Source of the DNA: Candidatus Schekmanbacteria bacterium
Lineage (GTDB): Bacteria > Schekmanbacteria > GWA2-38-11 > J061
Assembly (NCBI GenBank): GCA_016219965.1
Contig: JACRJM010000010.1
Span: forward strand, 154,330-218,329
DNA: 64,000 bases
Reading direction: 5' to 3'
Within the stretch, counting starts at the first letter, position 1, and each line of letters begins with the position of its first letter. This document shows positions 26,603 through 35,248 of this stretch, piece by piece. The position numbers and the translations under genes are program-made. The notes below the pieces were generated by a model. That model did not search any database. It was not told the DNA's origin and worked only from the letters and a program-made list of their open reading frames with translations.

Positions 26603-28237
26603 TCATCCCATGTATCCAAGCCCTTTAAGGCGATCCTTTATATTTTCAGTTTCATCTTTTCCCTCTCCCGATGCGGAATAGCCGGACAGGTTATCTGATG
26701 TATAAACAGGTTTTCTTCCTTCAGTAACGCTCTCCTCGAAAGCATCAACAAGAACTTTTCCATCCAGATTGTCGGGGATTGGTATACCCAGGATATAGAA
26801 CAGTGTAGGCATGATATCTATAATCTCTGCACCCTTAATTTCATTTTCTTTTTTAATCCCCCCACCGCTCATTATTAAAATACCATTGGGCTCATGGTCT
26901 GAGGACCATCTGTTGTCCTTCCAGAAAAAATCATCAACAAGGTTGCAGCTGCTTATAACCTTCCCCTCTACGAGCACATCATTGCAGGTGTAACCGGTTT
27001 CGATCTCGAGGACTATGTCAGAAGCCTTTTCAAGCATCTGCCCTGAATAGATTTCCTCTCTTTTATGTGCCTTTCTTATCACTTTTAATCCTGTTTCAGG
27101 GTCAACGAGCGACGAAAGCTCCGAAATCACCTTGTCCCGCAAACTCTCATACTCCTCCCCTGTATTTACTATTCCCTGCGGGTTTCTCCCCTGAAGATTA
27201 ATATAAATGTTGCCGGCAGGCCCAAAATGAAATACTTTTGTTTTCCCCCAGTCTATATTTATCAACTGCAAAGCAGGGATCTCGTTTACTTCCACTTTAA
27301 AGACAGCTTTAAGCTTTTTCTTAATACTTTCAGGGAACATACTTTTAATAAACATGAAAGGCTTAAATATGTACTTCCTCAAAGCCCCCGGATTTTTATA
27401 TTTAAGGTATCCTCTCTTTTCAAGGAATTTATTGATGACAATTGTTTTTGAAACAGTTGCTGAGCCATGGTCTGAAACTATTATCTTATGTGATTTTTCA
27501 GAGGCTTTATCCAGCAGAGCTCCAACTGAGCGGTCAACTTCCTTATATACTGAAAATACCGCATTATCATTTCCCGGAGCTTCAAGCATATCCTGCCAGA
27601 AATCATGCTGAACCCTGTCGGTTGCCACAAAAACTATGACAAAAACATCCCATGCATAATCCTCCATAAGCTTAAGCGCTGTGTCGGTCCTAAGCCTGTT
27701 CATGGCTATCACGTCAGCAACATATTTCTCCCGGTCAAGAATCTGATTAGAGTCAAGGGTGATGTCAACAACATATTTTCTAACCTTACTTTCAATCTGC
27801 TCATAGATTTCCTTGGGATATGTATAATCATCAACGCCTTCAGGAGCATCCATCCCTGATATCATGACGCTTTCAACCTTGTCAGGGGGATATGTCATTG
27901 GTACATTTATTATGATATTTTTAAGCCCTTCCCGCGATGTGTACATCCAGAATGGAGGCATCCCCCTGTCCTGAGATTTTACGAACTTTACAAACCTCGG
28001 ATCTTTCTCTGACAGTTCACCGAAATTTAGTATCCCATGTTTTCCAGGGTTTGCTCCTGTCATGAAGGAAGTCCATGCACAGGGGCTTAAAGGGGGAATA
28101 GATGATTTAAGTTTTCCATGCGTCCCTTCATTAAGTAATCTTTCGATATTGGGAAGATGCCCTTCCTTCACCCATGGGTCAATGAGGTCAAAGGTAGCGC
28201 CGTCTATTCCAATTATAACTACTTTGTTCTCAGCCAA
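26603..28237 (-). CDS. Alkaline-phosphatase-superfamily phosphodiesterase/phosphohydrolase
   Basis: The 544-residue protein starts with VVIIGIDGATFDLI (metal Asp), then the nucleophile region PPLSPCAWTSFMTGANPGKHG. Further metal ligands lie in ATDRVQHDFW, VSDHGS and SDHEPNG. It has no signal peptide, so it probably acts in the cytoplasm on a phosphate ester, perhaps a nucleotide sugar or polyprenyl-phosphate. This COG3379-like group often sits in glycan loci, but no substrate is known. It overlaps the flippase gene by 8 nt. Confidence 0.84.
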   Translation of the reverse strand: MAENKVVIIGIDGATFDLIDPWVKEGHLPNIERLLNEGTHGKLKSSIPPLSPCAWTSFMTGANPGKHGILNFGELSEKDPRFVKFVKSQDRGMPPFWMYTSREGLKNIIINVPMTYPPDKVESVMISGMDAPEGVDDYTYPKEIYEQIESKVRKYVVDITLDSNQILDREKYVADVIAMNRLRTDTALKLMEDYAWDVFVIVFVATDRVQHDFWQDMLEAPGNDNAVFSVYKEVDRSVGALLDKASEKSHKIIVSDHGSATVSKTIVINKFLEKRGYLKYKNPGALRKYIFKPFMFIKSMFPESIKKKLKAVFKVEVNEIPALQLINIDWGKTKVFHFGPAGNIYINLQGRNPQGIVNTGEEYESLRDKVISELSSLVDPETGLKVIRKAHKREEIYSGQMLEKASDIVLEIETGYTCNDVLVEGKVISSCNLVDDFFWKDNRWSSDHEPNGILIMSGGGIKKENEIKGAEIIDIMPTLFYILGIPIPDNLDGKVLVDAFEESVTEGRKPVYTSDNLSGYSASGEGKDETENIKDRLKGLGYMG

Positions 28238-29720
28238 GTCTCTCCCCTTTTTTCAAAACTATCTTTTTGAAAATATCTATATCTTCTTTATCTATTGCGC
28301 CTGAAAGGAACAATGTGATGGTACAGAAGACAATGCCGGCAATGACTGATAAGGGAATATTCATACCCTTAAACAGGAAAAATCCTGCAGCAAGAGATAG
28401 GGCTGAAACAAGAGATTTTGCAAGCATTGAAAAAAAAGCGAACGTAAAAACATGACTGAAAGCAAAATACAGAATCAGGAAAAAGTAAAAAGCCGAACCT
28501 GCCGCATAGGCAATTCCTGCTCCAAGATTGCCGTAAGCCGGAATTAACCAGAGATCAAAAGGAACCTTTAACGCTATTGTTACAAGGGAGCAGAAAAAAA
28601 CTATTATCTCCTTGTTCGCAGCTGCCATCAGCAGGCTGAACAGCGGCACAAGAAATGTAAAAAAAATATTGAGAGAAACTATCGAAAAAACACCGCCGGC
28701 AGCATCATACTTGGCTCCGAAGATGATATCTATTATCTGATTGGAAAAAGAAAAACAGACGACTCCGCCGAGCAGTCCTCCCATAGCAAGGAGTTTACAG
28801 ATTTTACTGAAAAGGAATATAAGCTTCTCTTTCTCTTCCTGGCTTCCCTTAATCATCCTTGACATTACAGGAAAGAAAGATGTGATCATAACGGTCGGTA
28901 TAAACTGCGCCGCTGAAAGGATGGAATAAGGGGCATAGAAGAGAGATATTTCCTCGTTATCAGCAAGATATTTAAGGAAGAATATTTCCATATTGTTGCA
29001 GCACGCCATAGAAAGAGCGATTAATCCCATGACATAAGTATATTTAAAAAAAACGCCAAGCTTCACCTTGTCGAAATGGAATACGGGTTTGATAAAAACT
29101 CTTCTGACTACTATAAAAACTGCAATGAATCTTAAAACCGAAGCAAGAGCCTGCGAGTAAAAAATAAACAGGAAACCTAAATTCAGGTAACATGCAAAGG
29201 CTATAAATATGAGGTTTATTGCCTGGAAAAATATCGTGATATATGCATCATACTCCATCCTTTCAAAAGCCTTGAAAACAGCCTGATACATCATGGAAGA
29301 AGCAATGAGGATACGCGTTACTGCAACAATAAAAACAGCAAGGGAACCCTCAGGTGTGAGATGTAAAAATGGGATAGATGCAAGAATAAAGATGAACACT
29401 GCACCGGAAAGGCCCCAGCGGATCGTAAGAGCGTTTCCCAACGCAAGCGGAGCAGCTTCCCTGTCACAGGCCATTTCCCTAATGCTCACTATCTCAAGAC
29501 CAAAATAAGTCACAGTTACCGCAGTGGTGACAAAAGAAACTATAAAACCATACCTGCCGTAATCCTCTAATGACAGGTATCTTGTTATTATAAGTATAAC
29601 AGCTAAGTTGCCGGCAATATCCAGGATACGGGCTATCGCGGTTGCAATGAAGTTTCCTACAAGTCCGCTGTTTTGCCCATTGATTGCTGCTTTTGATGAT
29701 TCTGCCCGAGCTGTCGTCAT
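28230..29720 (-). CDS. Wzx-type polysaccharide flippase (MOP superfamily)
   Basis: The 496-residue protein has about 12-14 hydrophobic helices. ITRYLSLEDYGRYGFIVSFV near the start matches the Wzx/PST family. The family flips undecaprenyl-pyrophosphate-linked repeats across the inner membrane. It lies 22 nt after the Wzz/BY-kinase gene and overlaps the AlkP-type gene by 8 nt. Confidence 0.9.
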   Translation of the reverse strand: MTTARAESSKAAINGQNSGLVGNFIATAIARILDIAGNLAVILIITRYLSLEDYGRYGFIVSFVTTAVTVTYFGLEIVSIREMACDREAAPLALGNALTIRWGLSGAVFIFILASIPFLHLTPEGSLAVFIVAVTRILIASSMMYQAVFKAFERMEYDAYITIFFQAINLIFIAFACYLNLGFLFIFYSQALASVLRFIAVFIVVRRVFIKPVFHFDKVKLGVFFKYTYVMGLIALSMACCNNMEIFFLKYLADNEEISLFYAPYSILSAAQFIPTVMITSFFPVMSRMIKGSQEEKEKLIFLFSKICKLLAMGGLLGGVVCFSFSNQIIDIIFGAKYDAAGGVFSIVSLNIFFTFLVPLFSLLMAAANKEIIVFFCSLVTIALKVPFDLWLIPAYGNLGAGIAYAAGSAFYFFLILYFAFSHVFTFAFFSMLAKSLVSALSLAAGFFLFKGMNIPLSVIAGIVFCTITLFLSGAIDKEDIDIFKKIVLKKGERLG

Positions 29721-29742
29721 TTAATGTCCTGCTTATGCATTA

Positions 29743-31512
29743 TTAATAGAGACTGAAGGAAGTTCTTATATCTCTGGCCCGGTTTATAACAATTCCGTAA
29801 GGTGGGATTCCGCTGTCGCTGAGTATGTTCAAAGATTCTTTGAAATGGTTTGCTTCAGTCTTGAAAAGCGAAACTACCATGACAGGAATCTCTACGTGGG
29901 AAGCAAGAGAGTTTGTAAAGATATTTCTTCTTACAAGAGAAGTGCAGTCCATGATTATAAAATCGTATTTACTCTTTAGCTCATCAATAAGTTCCTTGAA
30001 TTCCGGCATCCCCAAATACATGGAAGGAAGGTTTTTACCTTTCCCAAGGGGAATGATGTCAAGCCCCTTTATATTTGAACTCTTAATAACTTCCTCAAGC
30101 GATGCCTTCTTGTCGAGGTAATCCTTAAGGCCTGGCTTTGATTTAAGACGGAAATATCTTTTAAGTCTGCTCTGGAAAAAATCAGCATCAATAAGTACCA
30201 CCCTTTTGCCGCGTTCAGCTATTACACGGGCAAGATATGAAGATATAACCGATTTCCCGTCACCTTGTGTGGGGCTGAAGATGCCTGTAACTTTATTGCC
30301 TGTTTTTATAATACCTGAACCAATATCCCCTATGCTGTCAAGAAACCGCTTGTTCCAGTAGAAAGTGACCCATCTTACAAAAGGCCATGACACCAGAGGC
30401 ACGATCCCCAATATAAGTCCGCTGAAATCTTTTCTTACCGGGTCAATGGCCTTGTATGTGGTATCAAAGTATTCTAAAGTGAAAATAAGGAACAACCCTA
30501 TTACTATGCTGAGTCCGCCCCCTATGCCGAGCACCATACCTGTATTGGGAAGATAAATGTCATTGGCAGGATCGAAGGAAGGTTTTGCCCTTTGAATGAG
30601 AATTGCATTCGTTATATCCATTTCTGAAAGCATCTCAGCAATAGCAATTTGTTCATCAATCATCTTATTACTGTTATCAAGCACATCCATTTTTCTCTGT
30701 ATTTCGTTAAGTCTCATCTGCATCACAGGTATGGCAGCAAGCTGTTTCTTTACAGTTTCAATCTGTTTAATTATAGAAAGTACATCAGGGTGTTTTTCAG
30801 TAAGCTCAATCTTAAGGGCAGGAAGTTTAGTCTCAAGCGAAACAAGCTGTTCTTCCAGCTGTTCCTTCTTCGTGCTTAAGTCAGCAAAGCCTCCTTTAAA
30901 CATGATATCGCTTACGTCACTTTCATATTCATCCAATTTTTTGACTATCACTTTCTGCCTGGCTTTTAATACAGCAGCAGTTTTAGTCATCTCAGCCCTG
31001 TTGAGATTGAAATAAAAATCCATGGTCTTTTCGCTGACCCTGTTTGCAATTGCTACAGCCTCTTCAGGATTGCTTGAATAGCCGGTTATTGAAAAAATTT
31101 CAGCGCTCTCTATCTGTGCAACCTTCACCCCTTTTTTCTGTGAACTCAAAAGCTTATATATGCTGAAAGTGTCAATAAAGAATTTGTCACCTTCAATAAG
31201 TTTTCCGTCCTCATTTTTCAGGTTTAGCTCTTTGATAACCGGGTCAACTACAGTTCTGGTCCTGATAAGTGTTTGATAAGTATCAATTACATTTTTCTCC
31301 TGAATATAATTAAACTTCCCAAGATCATCCGGGCTATTTGAAAATATCTGGGGTTTATAGTCTTTGATATTTATCATGAGCTTTGATGTAGCGCTGTATA
31401 TTGGGATTACTTTCTTTGAAAGAAAAATGGGAAGCGCTACAAGTATCAGCACTGATATTATAAGGACGTATTTTCTTCGCCAGATTATCTCAAGATATTT
31501 TATCAGTTCCAT
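29743..31512 (-). CDS. Wzz-type chain-length regulator fused to BY-kinase domain
   Basis: The 589-residue protein has a Wzz-type N terminus with one membrane helix (16-33), a coiled-coil middle (about 180-300) and a second helix (about 325-350). A BY-kinase-type P-loop domain follows: SPTQGDGKSVISS as Walker A, VVLIDADFF as Walker A' and FIIMDCTS as Walker B. The C terminus (TSFSLY) has one Tyr, not the usual Tyr cluster, so autophosphorylation control is uncertain. It controls chain length and export of the polymer with Wzx and Wza. Confidence 0.87.
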   Translation of the reverse strand: MELIKYLEIIWRRKYVLIISVLILVALPIFLSKKVIPIYSATSKLMINIKDYKPQIFSNSPDDLGKFNYIQEKNVIDTYQTLIRTRTVVDPVIKELNLKNEDGKLIEGDKFFIDTFSIYKLLSSQKKGVKVAQIESAEIFSITGYSSNPEEAVAIANRVSEKTMDFYFNLNRAEMTKTAAVLKARQKVIVKKLDEYESDVSDIMFKGGFADLSTKKEQLEEQLVSLETKLPALKIELTEKHPDVLSIIKQIETVKKQLAAIPVMQMRLNEIQRKMDVLDNSNKMIDEQIAIAEMLSEMDITNAILIQRAKPSFDPANDIYLPNTGMVLGIGGGLSIVIGLFLIFTLEYFDTTYKAIDPVRKDFSGLILGIVPLVSWPFVRWVTFYWNKRFLDSIGDIGSGIIKTGNKVTGIFSPTQGDGKSVISSYLARVIAERGKRVVLIDADFFQSRLKRYFRLKSKPGLKDYLDKKASLEEVIKSSNIKGLDIIPLGKGKNLPSMYLGMPEFKELIDELKSKYDFIIMDCTSLVRRNIFTNSLASHVEIPVMVVSLFKTEANHFKESLNILSDSGIPPYGIVINRARDIRTSFSLY

Positions 31513-31607
31513 TTATTATATTTATTCTGCCTCAAGGCACAAAAAAAACAAAAATTAAATCATTAATTTATTATACACTGATTCAATGGATTGAGGAATT
31601 TATTTAA

Positions 31608-32771
31608 TCAAATTCTAATGATTATTTTGCCATCTGTACAGTGTGATGACAATTCCAATGCTTCCATAACCCTGTCAAACGGATAGCGGGATGTTACCAT
31701 TTTCTCAACTTTAAGCCTGCCCGAAGCAATAAGCCGTATAATGTTCGGATAAATCCCATATCCGGAATGTCCCCTTGAACCTATTAGGCTGTTAGCCCCC
31801 GATACAAACAAATCCAGATTAACAGGTGTACTGCATGCTGCTCTGCCAAGATATATGATCTTCCCGTTAAGCGACATGGATTTCTCCATTTCAGGGACAG
31901 TAAGAGGAGCCGCACCGGCTGCTTCCACCTGCACATCTGCTCCAAAACCATCAGTCAGTTCCATAACCCTTTGGGAGGCTTCACCTTTCACCATTTTTTC
32001 AACATTAAAAACATGGTCTGCCCCCATTTGAGAGGCAATATTCAGCCTTTCATCAACCCTGTCAAAGGCTATTATACTGCTTGCTCCTGCAGCCCGGGCA
32101 AGTGAAATTGCACCAAGTCCTATGGGACCTGTACCATAAACAGCAACCACTGCACCGGGAGCAAATCCTCCTCCGGCAATAAAAATACCATTGTAAGCAC
32201 AACCAACAGGTTCGATAAGCGCTCCCACATCAAAAAGCTCATCACCCGGATATATTTTCTCAAACTCATTAATCTTCCAGCAGTACCTCTCCTTTACTGC
32301 TGCAAACTCTGCAAGCGCTCCGTCGGAACTTAATCCTAAAAGTTCTATATTCCTGCACTGGTTTGGAGCCCCTCCCCTGCACGACCTGCATATTCCGCAC
32401 CACATAATGCTTTCAACTGCAACCTTGTCGCCAACTTTAAGGGTCTTCACAAGAGACCCTGTCTTTTCCACTATTCCGGAAAATTCGTGACCTAAAATGC
32501 AGGGAAATTTGGCGAGACCTGAAAAGATTATGTACTTCTCTTCATCCGTCTTGTAGACATGAGTATCGGAGCCGCAGATTCCGCAACTTTTAACCCTTAT
32601 CAGGACTTCATCATCTCCGGTCTCCGGAACCGGCACGTTCCTGATTTCGAATCCGGGGTTTTTCCATACCATATTCCCATTGACAGCTCTCTTCCTTTTT
32701 TTTTCATCTTCACTCAATTTATAGGAATTACGAGGCTGCCATTCGGCGTTGGCAATGAAGGCTTTCATCAT
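31608..32771 (-). CDS. Zinc-dependent MDR dehydrogenase, scyllo-inosose-3-dehydrogenase-like
   Basis: The 387-residue protein has GICGSDTH and GHEFSG (catalytic zinc site) and a structural zinc site in WCGICRSC with NQC. YGTGPIGLG is the NAD(P)-binding loop. Features such as AEWQPRNSYKL, TDEEKYIIFSGLAKFP and GSRGHSGYGIYP resemble, from memory, the Thermotoga scyllo-inosose 3-dehydrogenase group more than threonine or sorbitol dehydrogenases. A role in making a keto- or amino-inositol or similar sugar for the glycan is inferred. It lies 7 nt after the acyl-CoA ligase gene. Confidence 0.8.
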   Translation of the reverse strand: MMKAFIANAEWQPRNSYKLSEDEKKRKRAVNGNMVWKNPGFEIRNVPVPETGDDEVLIRVKSCGICGSDTHVYKTDEEKYIIFSGLAKFPCILGHEFSGIVEKTGSLVKTLKVGDKVAVESIMWCGICRSCRGGAPNQCRNIELLGLSSDGALAEFAAVKERYCWKINEFEKIYPGDELFDVGALIEPVGCAYNGIFIAGGGFAPGAVVAVYGTGPIGLGAISLARAAGASSIIAFDRVDERLNIASQMGADHVFNVEKMVKGEASQRVMELTDGFGADVQVEAAGAAPLTVPEMEKSMSLNGKIIYLGRAACSTPVNLDLFVSGANSLIGSRGHSGYGIYPNIIRLIASGRLKVEKMVTSRYPFDRVMEALELSSHCTDGKIIIRI

Positions 32772-32778
32772 CAGAAGA

Positions 32779-34275
32779 TCACAATGCCTTTCTGTTAACT
32801 TTTCCGCTGCCGGTTTTTGGAAGGGATTCTCTGAGTTCTATCTCCCTTGGAAGTTTGTAACGAGGAAGGAGATTCTTGCAAAAGCTTAGAATCTCATCTG
32901 CTTCTATATTTTTCCCGGGCATAGGGACTATGATAGCCTTTGGAACTTTTCCTCTCAGTCTGTCATCAAGAGCAACTACTGCAACTTCCCTGATATCAGG
33001 ATGTTCAAGCAACGCCCGTTCTATCTCCAGCGGATAAACTTTGAGCCCGGCAATCTTCATCATTCCCATCTTTCTTTCAATAAAATAAAAATTACCATCA
33101 TTGTCGCATTTGCCAAGGTCACTGCTGTAATACCAGCCGTTGCGAAAGCATGAACTTGTAGTTATATCATCACCATAATATCCGCTTACAACAGCAGGAC
33201 CCTTGAATACCATCTCCCCTGTTCTTCCGGGAGGAAGCTCCCTTCCTCTGTCATCTACTATTTTCACTTCATATGATTTGCAAGGTTTGCCTACTGAACC
33301 TGCCGGCGCTAATCTCCCCGGTTTCACTGCAAGGGCAATTCCGGTTGTCTCAGTACTTCCCCAGACAGGGATAATTGGAATCCCAACCCTCTGCACAAAT
33401 CTTTCAATCAGCTTAACAGGTGTATACATCCCGCCGCTTTCAGGAACTCTTAAAGAACTCATGTCATATTCTTTGTGGTCAAGAACTTCAAGGAGGTTTT
33501 CATACATCGGGACAAGCCCCATCATGCATGTTACCTTATGATTTGCAATTGCCTCAGCTATGGACTTGGGATAGATTTTATCGACAAGCACCATTGTCCC
33601 TCCAAGATAGACCGGTCTTGCAAATATTTCGTGAGGGTGGGCAAAGGGGGCAAACATACAGAGATGTATGTCATCTGCTGTCAATTCCAGAGAGTCAATC
33701 GAGGCAACTGTATTCCAGTAAATATTGGAATAGGTCGTCACAGCTCCCTTGGAAGTGCCGGTTGACCCTGAAGTGTAGTTAAGATAAACAATGTCTTCGT
33801 CATTTATCGGAAGACAGGGGTTTTCAGGCTTTCCTAAGTTTAGCGCATCCTCCCAGGAAAGTAAGCCCGCTTCTCTGCCTCCAACAGTTATAATCCTGAT
33901 ATCACTGTTTTGCGGAATGGATTTTTTTATCAGCTCAAGGAAAGAAATCTGAGTGATGACACATAATGGGGAAATATTATTCAGAATGGCATTTACATTT
34001 CTATCAGTCAGTTCATAATTAACAGGAACTGCTATGCCGCGCGCCTTCGCAATTCCAAGAAAACCAATAACGAGTTCAGGTATTCGGGGAAGCATAAGTA
34101 CAACCCTGTCCCCTTTTTTCAGCCCCAGCTCTAACAAAGCACCGGCAAACCTGTTAACAAGACTGTTAAATTCCGCGTAGCTTGTCTTTTTATCGTGGAA
34201 AACTATCGCCGGCTTTTCTGCAAATTCTGCCGCATTTTTTTCCAGTGCCTCTACAAGTGTCATGATTTCATCCAT
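32779..34275 (-). CDS. AMP-forming acyl-CoA synthetase/ligase
   Basis: The start is set at the ATG with AGAGGA 9 nt upstream, giving 498 residues; an in-frame ATG 51 nt further upstream has no good ribosome site. The AMP-binding motif is YTSGSTGTSKGAV, followed by WGSTETTG, the hinge GWYYSSDLG and the C-terminal Lys in PKTGSGKVNRK. It activates a carboxylic acid as acyl-AMP and then a thioester; the acid is unknown. In this locus it could prime an acyl group for a glycan or glycolipid. Confidence 0.83.
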   Translation of the reverse strand: MDEIMTLVEALEKNAAEFAEKPAIVFHDKKTSYAEFNSLVNRFAGALLELGLKKGDRVVLMLPRIPELVIGFLGIAKARGIAVPVNYELTDRNVNAILNNISPLCVITQISFLELIKKSIPQNSDIRIITVGGREAGLLSWEDALNLGKPENPCLPINDEDIVYLNYTSGSTGTSKGAVTTYSNIYWNTVASIDSLELTADDIHLCMFAPFAHPHEIFARPVYLGGTMVLVDKIYPKSIAEAIANHKVTCMMGLVPMYENLLEVLDHKEYDMSSLRVPESGGMYTPVKLIERFVQRVGIPIIPVWGSTETTGIALAVKPGRLAPAGSVGKPCKSYEVKIVDDRGRELPPGRTGEMVFKGPAVVSGYYGDDITTSSCFRNGWYYSSDLGKCDNDGNFYFIERKMGMMKIAGLKVYPLEIERALLEHPDIREVAVVALDDRLRGKVPKAIIVPMPGKNIEADEILSFCKNLLPRYKLPREIELRESLPKTGSGKVNRKAL

Positions 34276-34412
34276 CTTCCAATTTCCTCTAAATCTGACT
34301 TTCCCATGAATGATAAACTTTCCCAAGGTACCTATAGAAACTTATACCAGGTATTCCTGAATCCGGCAGTACCATTTATCACCCCTATGTCCGGCAGTTT
34401 TTTCATCCCTTG

Positions 34413-35210
34413 TTATTTGGCACCCGGTGACGAAACTGATGGACTCCCTCCCTTGCCGGGACCTTCATCTATCTGCTGGCCTATGAAATATCCTGTTTCA
34501 AGCTGAAGGAGCGGTGAAATAATACCAGATAAGCGGCTGAAGAACAAACTAACATCTGAAATAGTTGTCCTCGGAACATATATAATGTCATCTTTTACAA
34601 GTACTATATTATTCCCTTTATCACTGCCGCTTAAAATATCATCTACATTGACTTTTATCAATTGCGGACTTTTTAATCCTCCCCTGATAACAAGGACGCT
34701 CTTCTTTTTCCCGTCTATAGTGAAGCCACCTGCCCGCGATATGGCTTCAACAATTGTCATTGGCTCATCTGCCTGAAAGAATCCCGGACTTGTTACCTCA
34801 CCAAGGACCATTATTTTCTGGCTGTGAATAGCAGTAATTGCAACTGAGACCTGCGGATCAATAATGTACGGAGAAAGCCCTTGAGCTATCTTGTCCCTGA
34901 GCTGGAAAATACTTAAGCCGCCAGCCTGAATATCTCCTACAAGCGGATACATTACCTTTCCGGAATAATCTATGCGCAGAGTTTTGGATAGCTCATCACG
35001 TCTGTAAACTGAAATATCAACAATATCCCCTGAACCCAGAATAAACTCAGTTATTTTGGGAGTTTTCTCATTTTCTGCCGGATTTTCCTGTCCGGAAGAT
35101 GCCGCATTTCCTTTTCCGCTGATATCCTGTTTATTCCCAATCATACTGCAGCTTGCACAGGCAACAAGAAATACGACCAATGTAAATGCTAATATTTTTT
35201 TTACTGGCAA
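34413..35210 (-). CDS. wza: Wza-type polysaccharide export lipoprotein
   Basis: The 265-residue protein has a lipoprotein signal with LVAC (Cys18) and an alternative Cys21. The PES domain (about 55-130) contains LGSGDIVDISVYRRDELS and VGDIQAGGLS. An SLBB domain follows (IMVLGEVTSPGFF, IVEAISRAGGF). It forms the outer-membrane export channel. Compared with E. coli Wza (about 379 residues) it is short, with only one clear SLBB repeat and no obvious C-terminal amphipathic helix. The symbol is by family, not strict orthology. Confidence 0.82.
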   Translation of the reverse strand: MPVKKILAFTLVVFLVACASCSMIGNKQDISGKGNAASSGQENPAENEKTPKITEFILGSGDIVDISVYRRDELSKTLRIDYSGKVMYPLVGDIQAGGLSIFQLRDKIAQGLSPYIIDPQVSVAITAIHSQKIMVLGEVTSPGFFQADEPMTIVEAISRAGGFTIDGKKKSVLVIRGGLKSPQLIKVNVDDILSGSDKGNNIVLVKDDIIYVPRTTISDVSLFFSRLSGIISPLLQLETGYFIGQQIDEGPGKGGSPSVSSPGAK

Positions 35211-35248
35211 ATTTGATTACCTTCTTTTAAAAAAATTTTGTTTCTATT

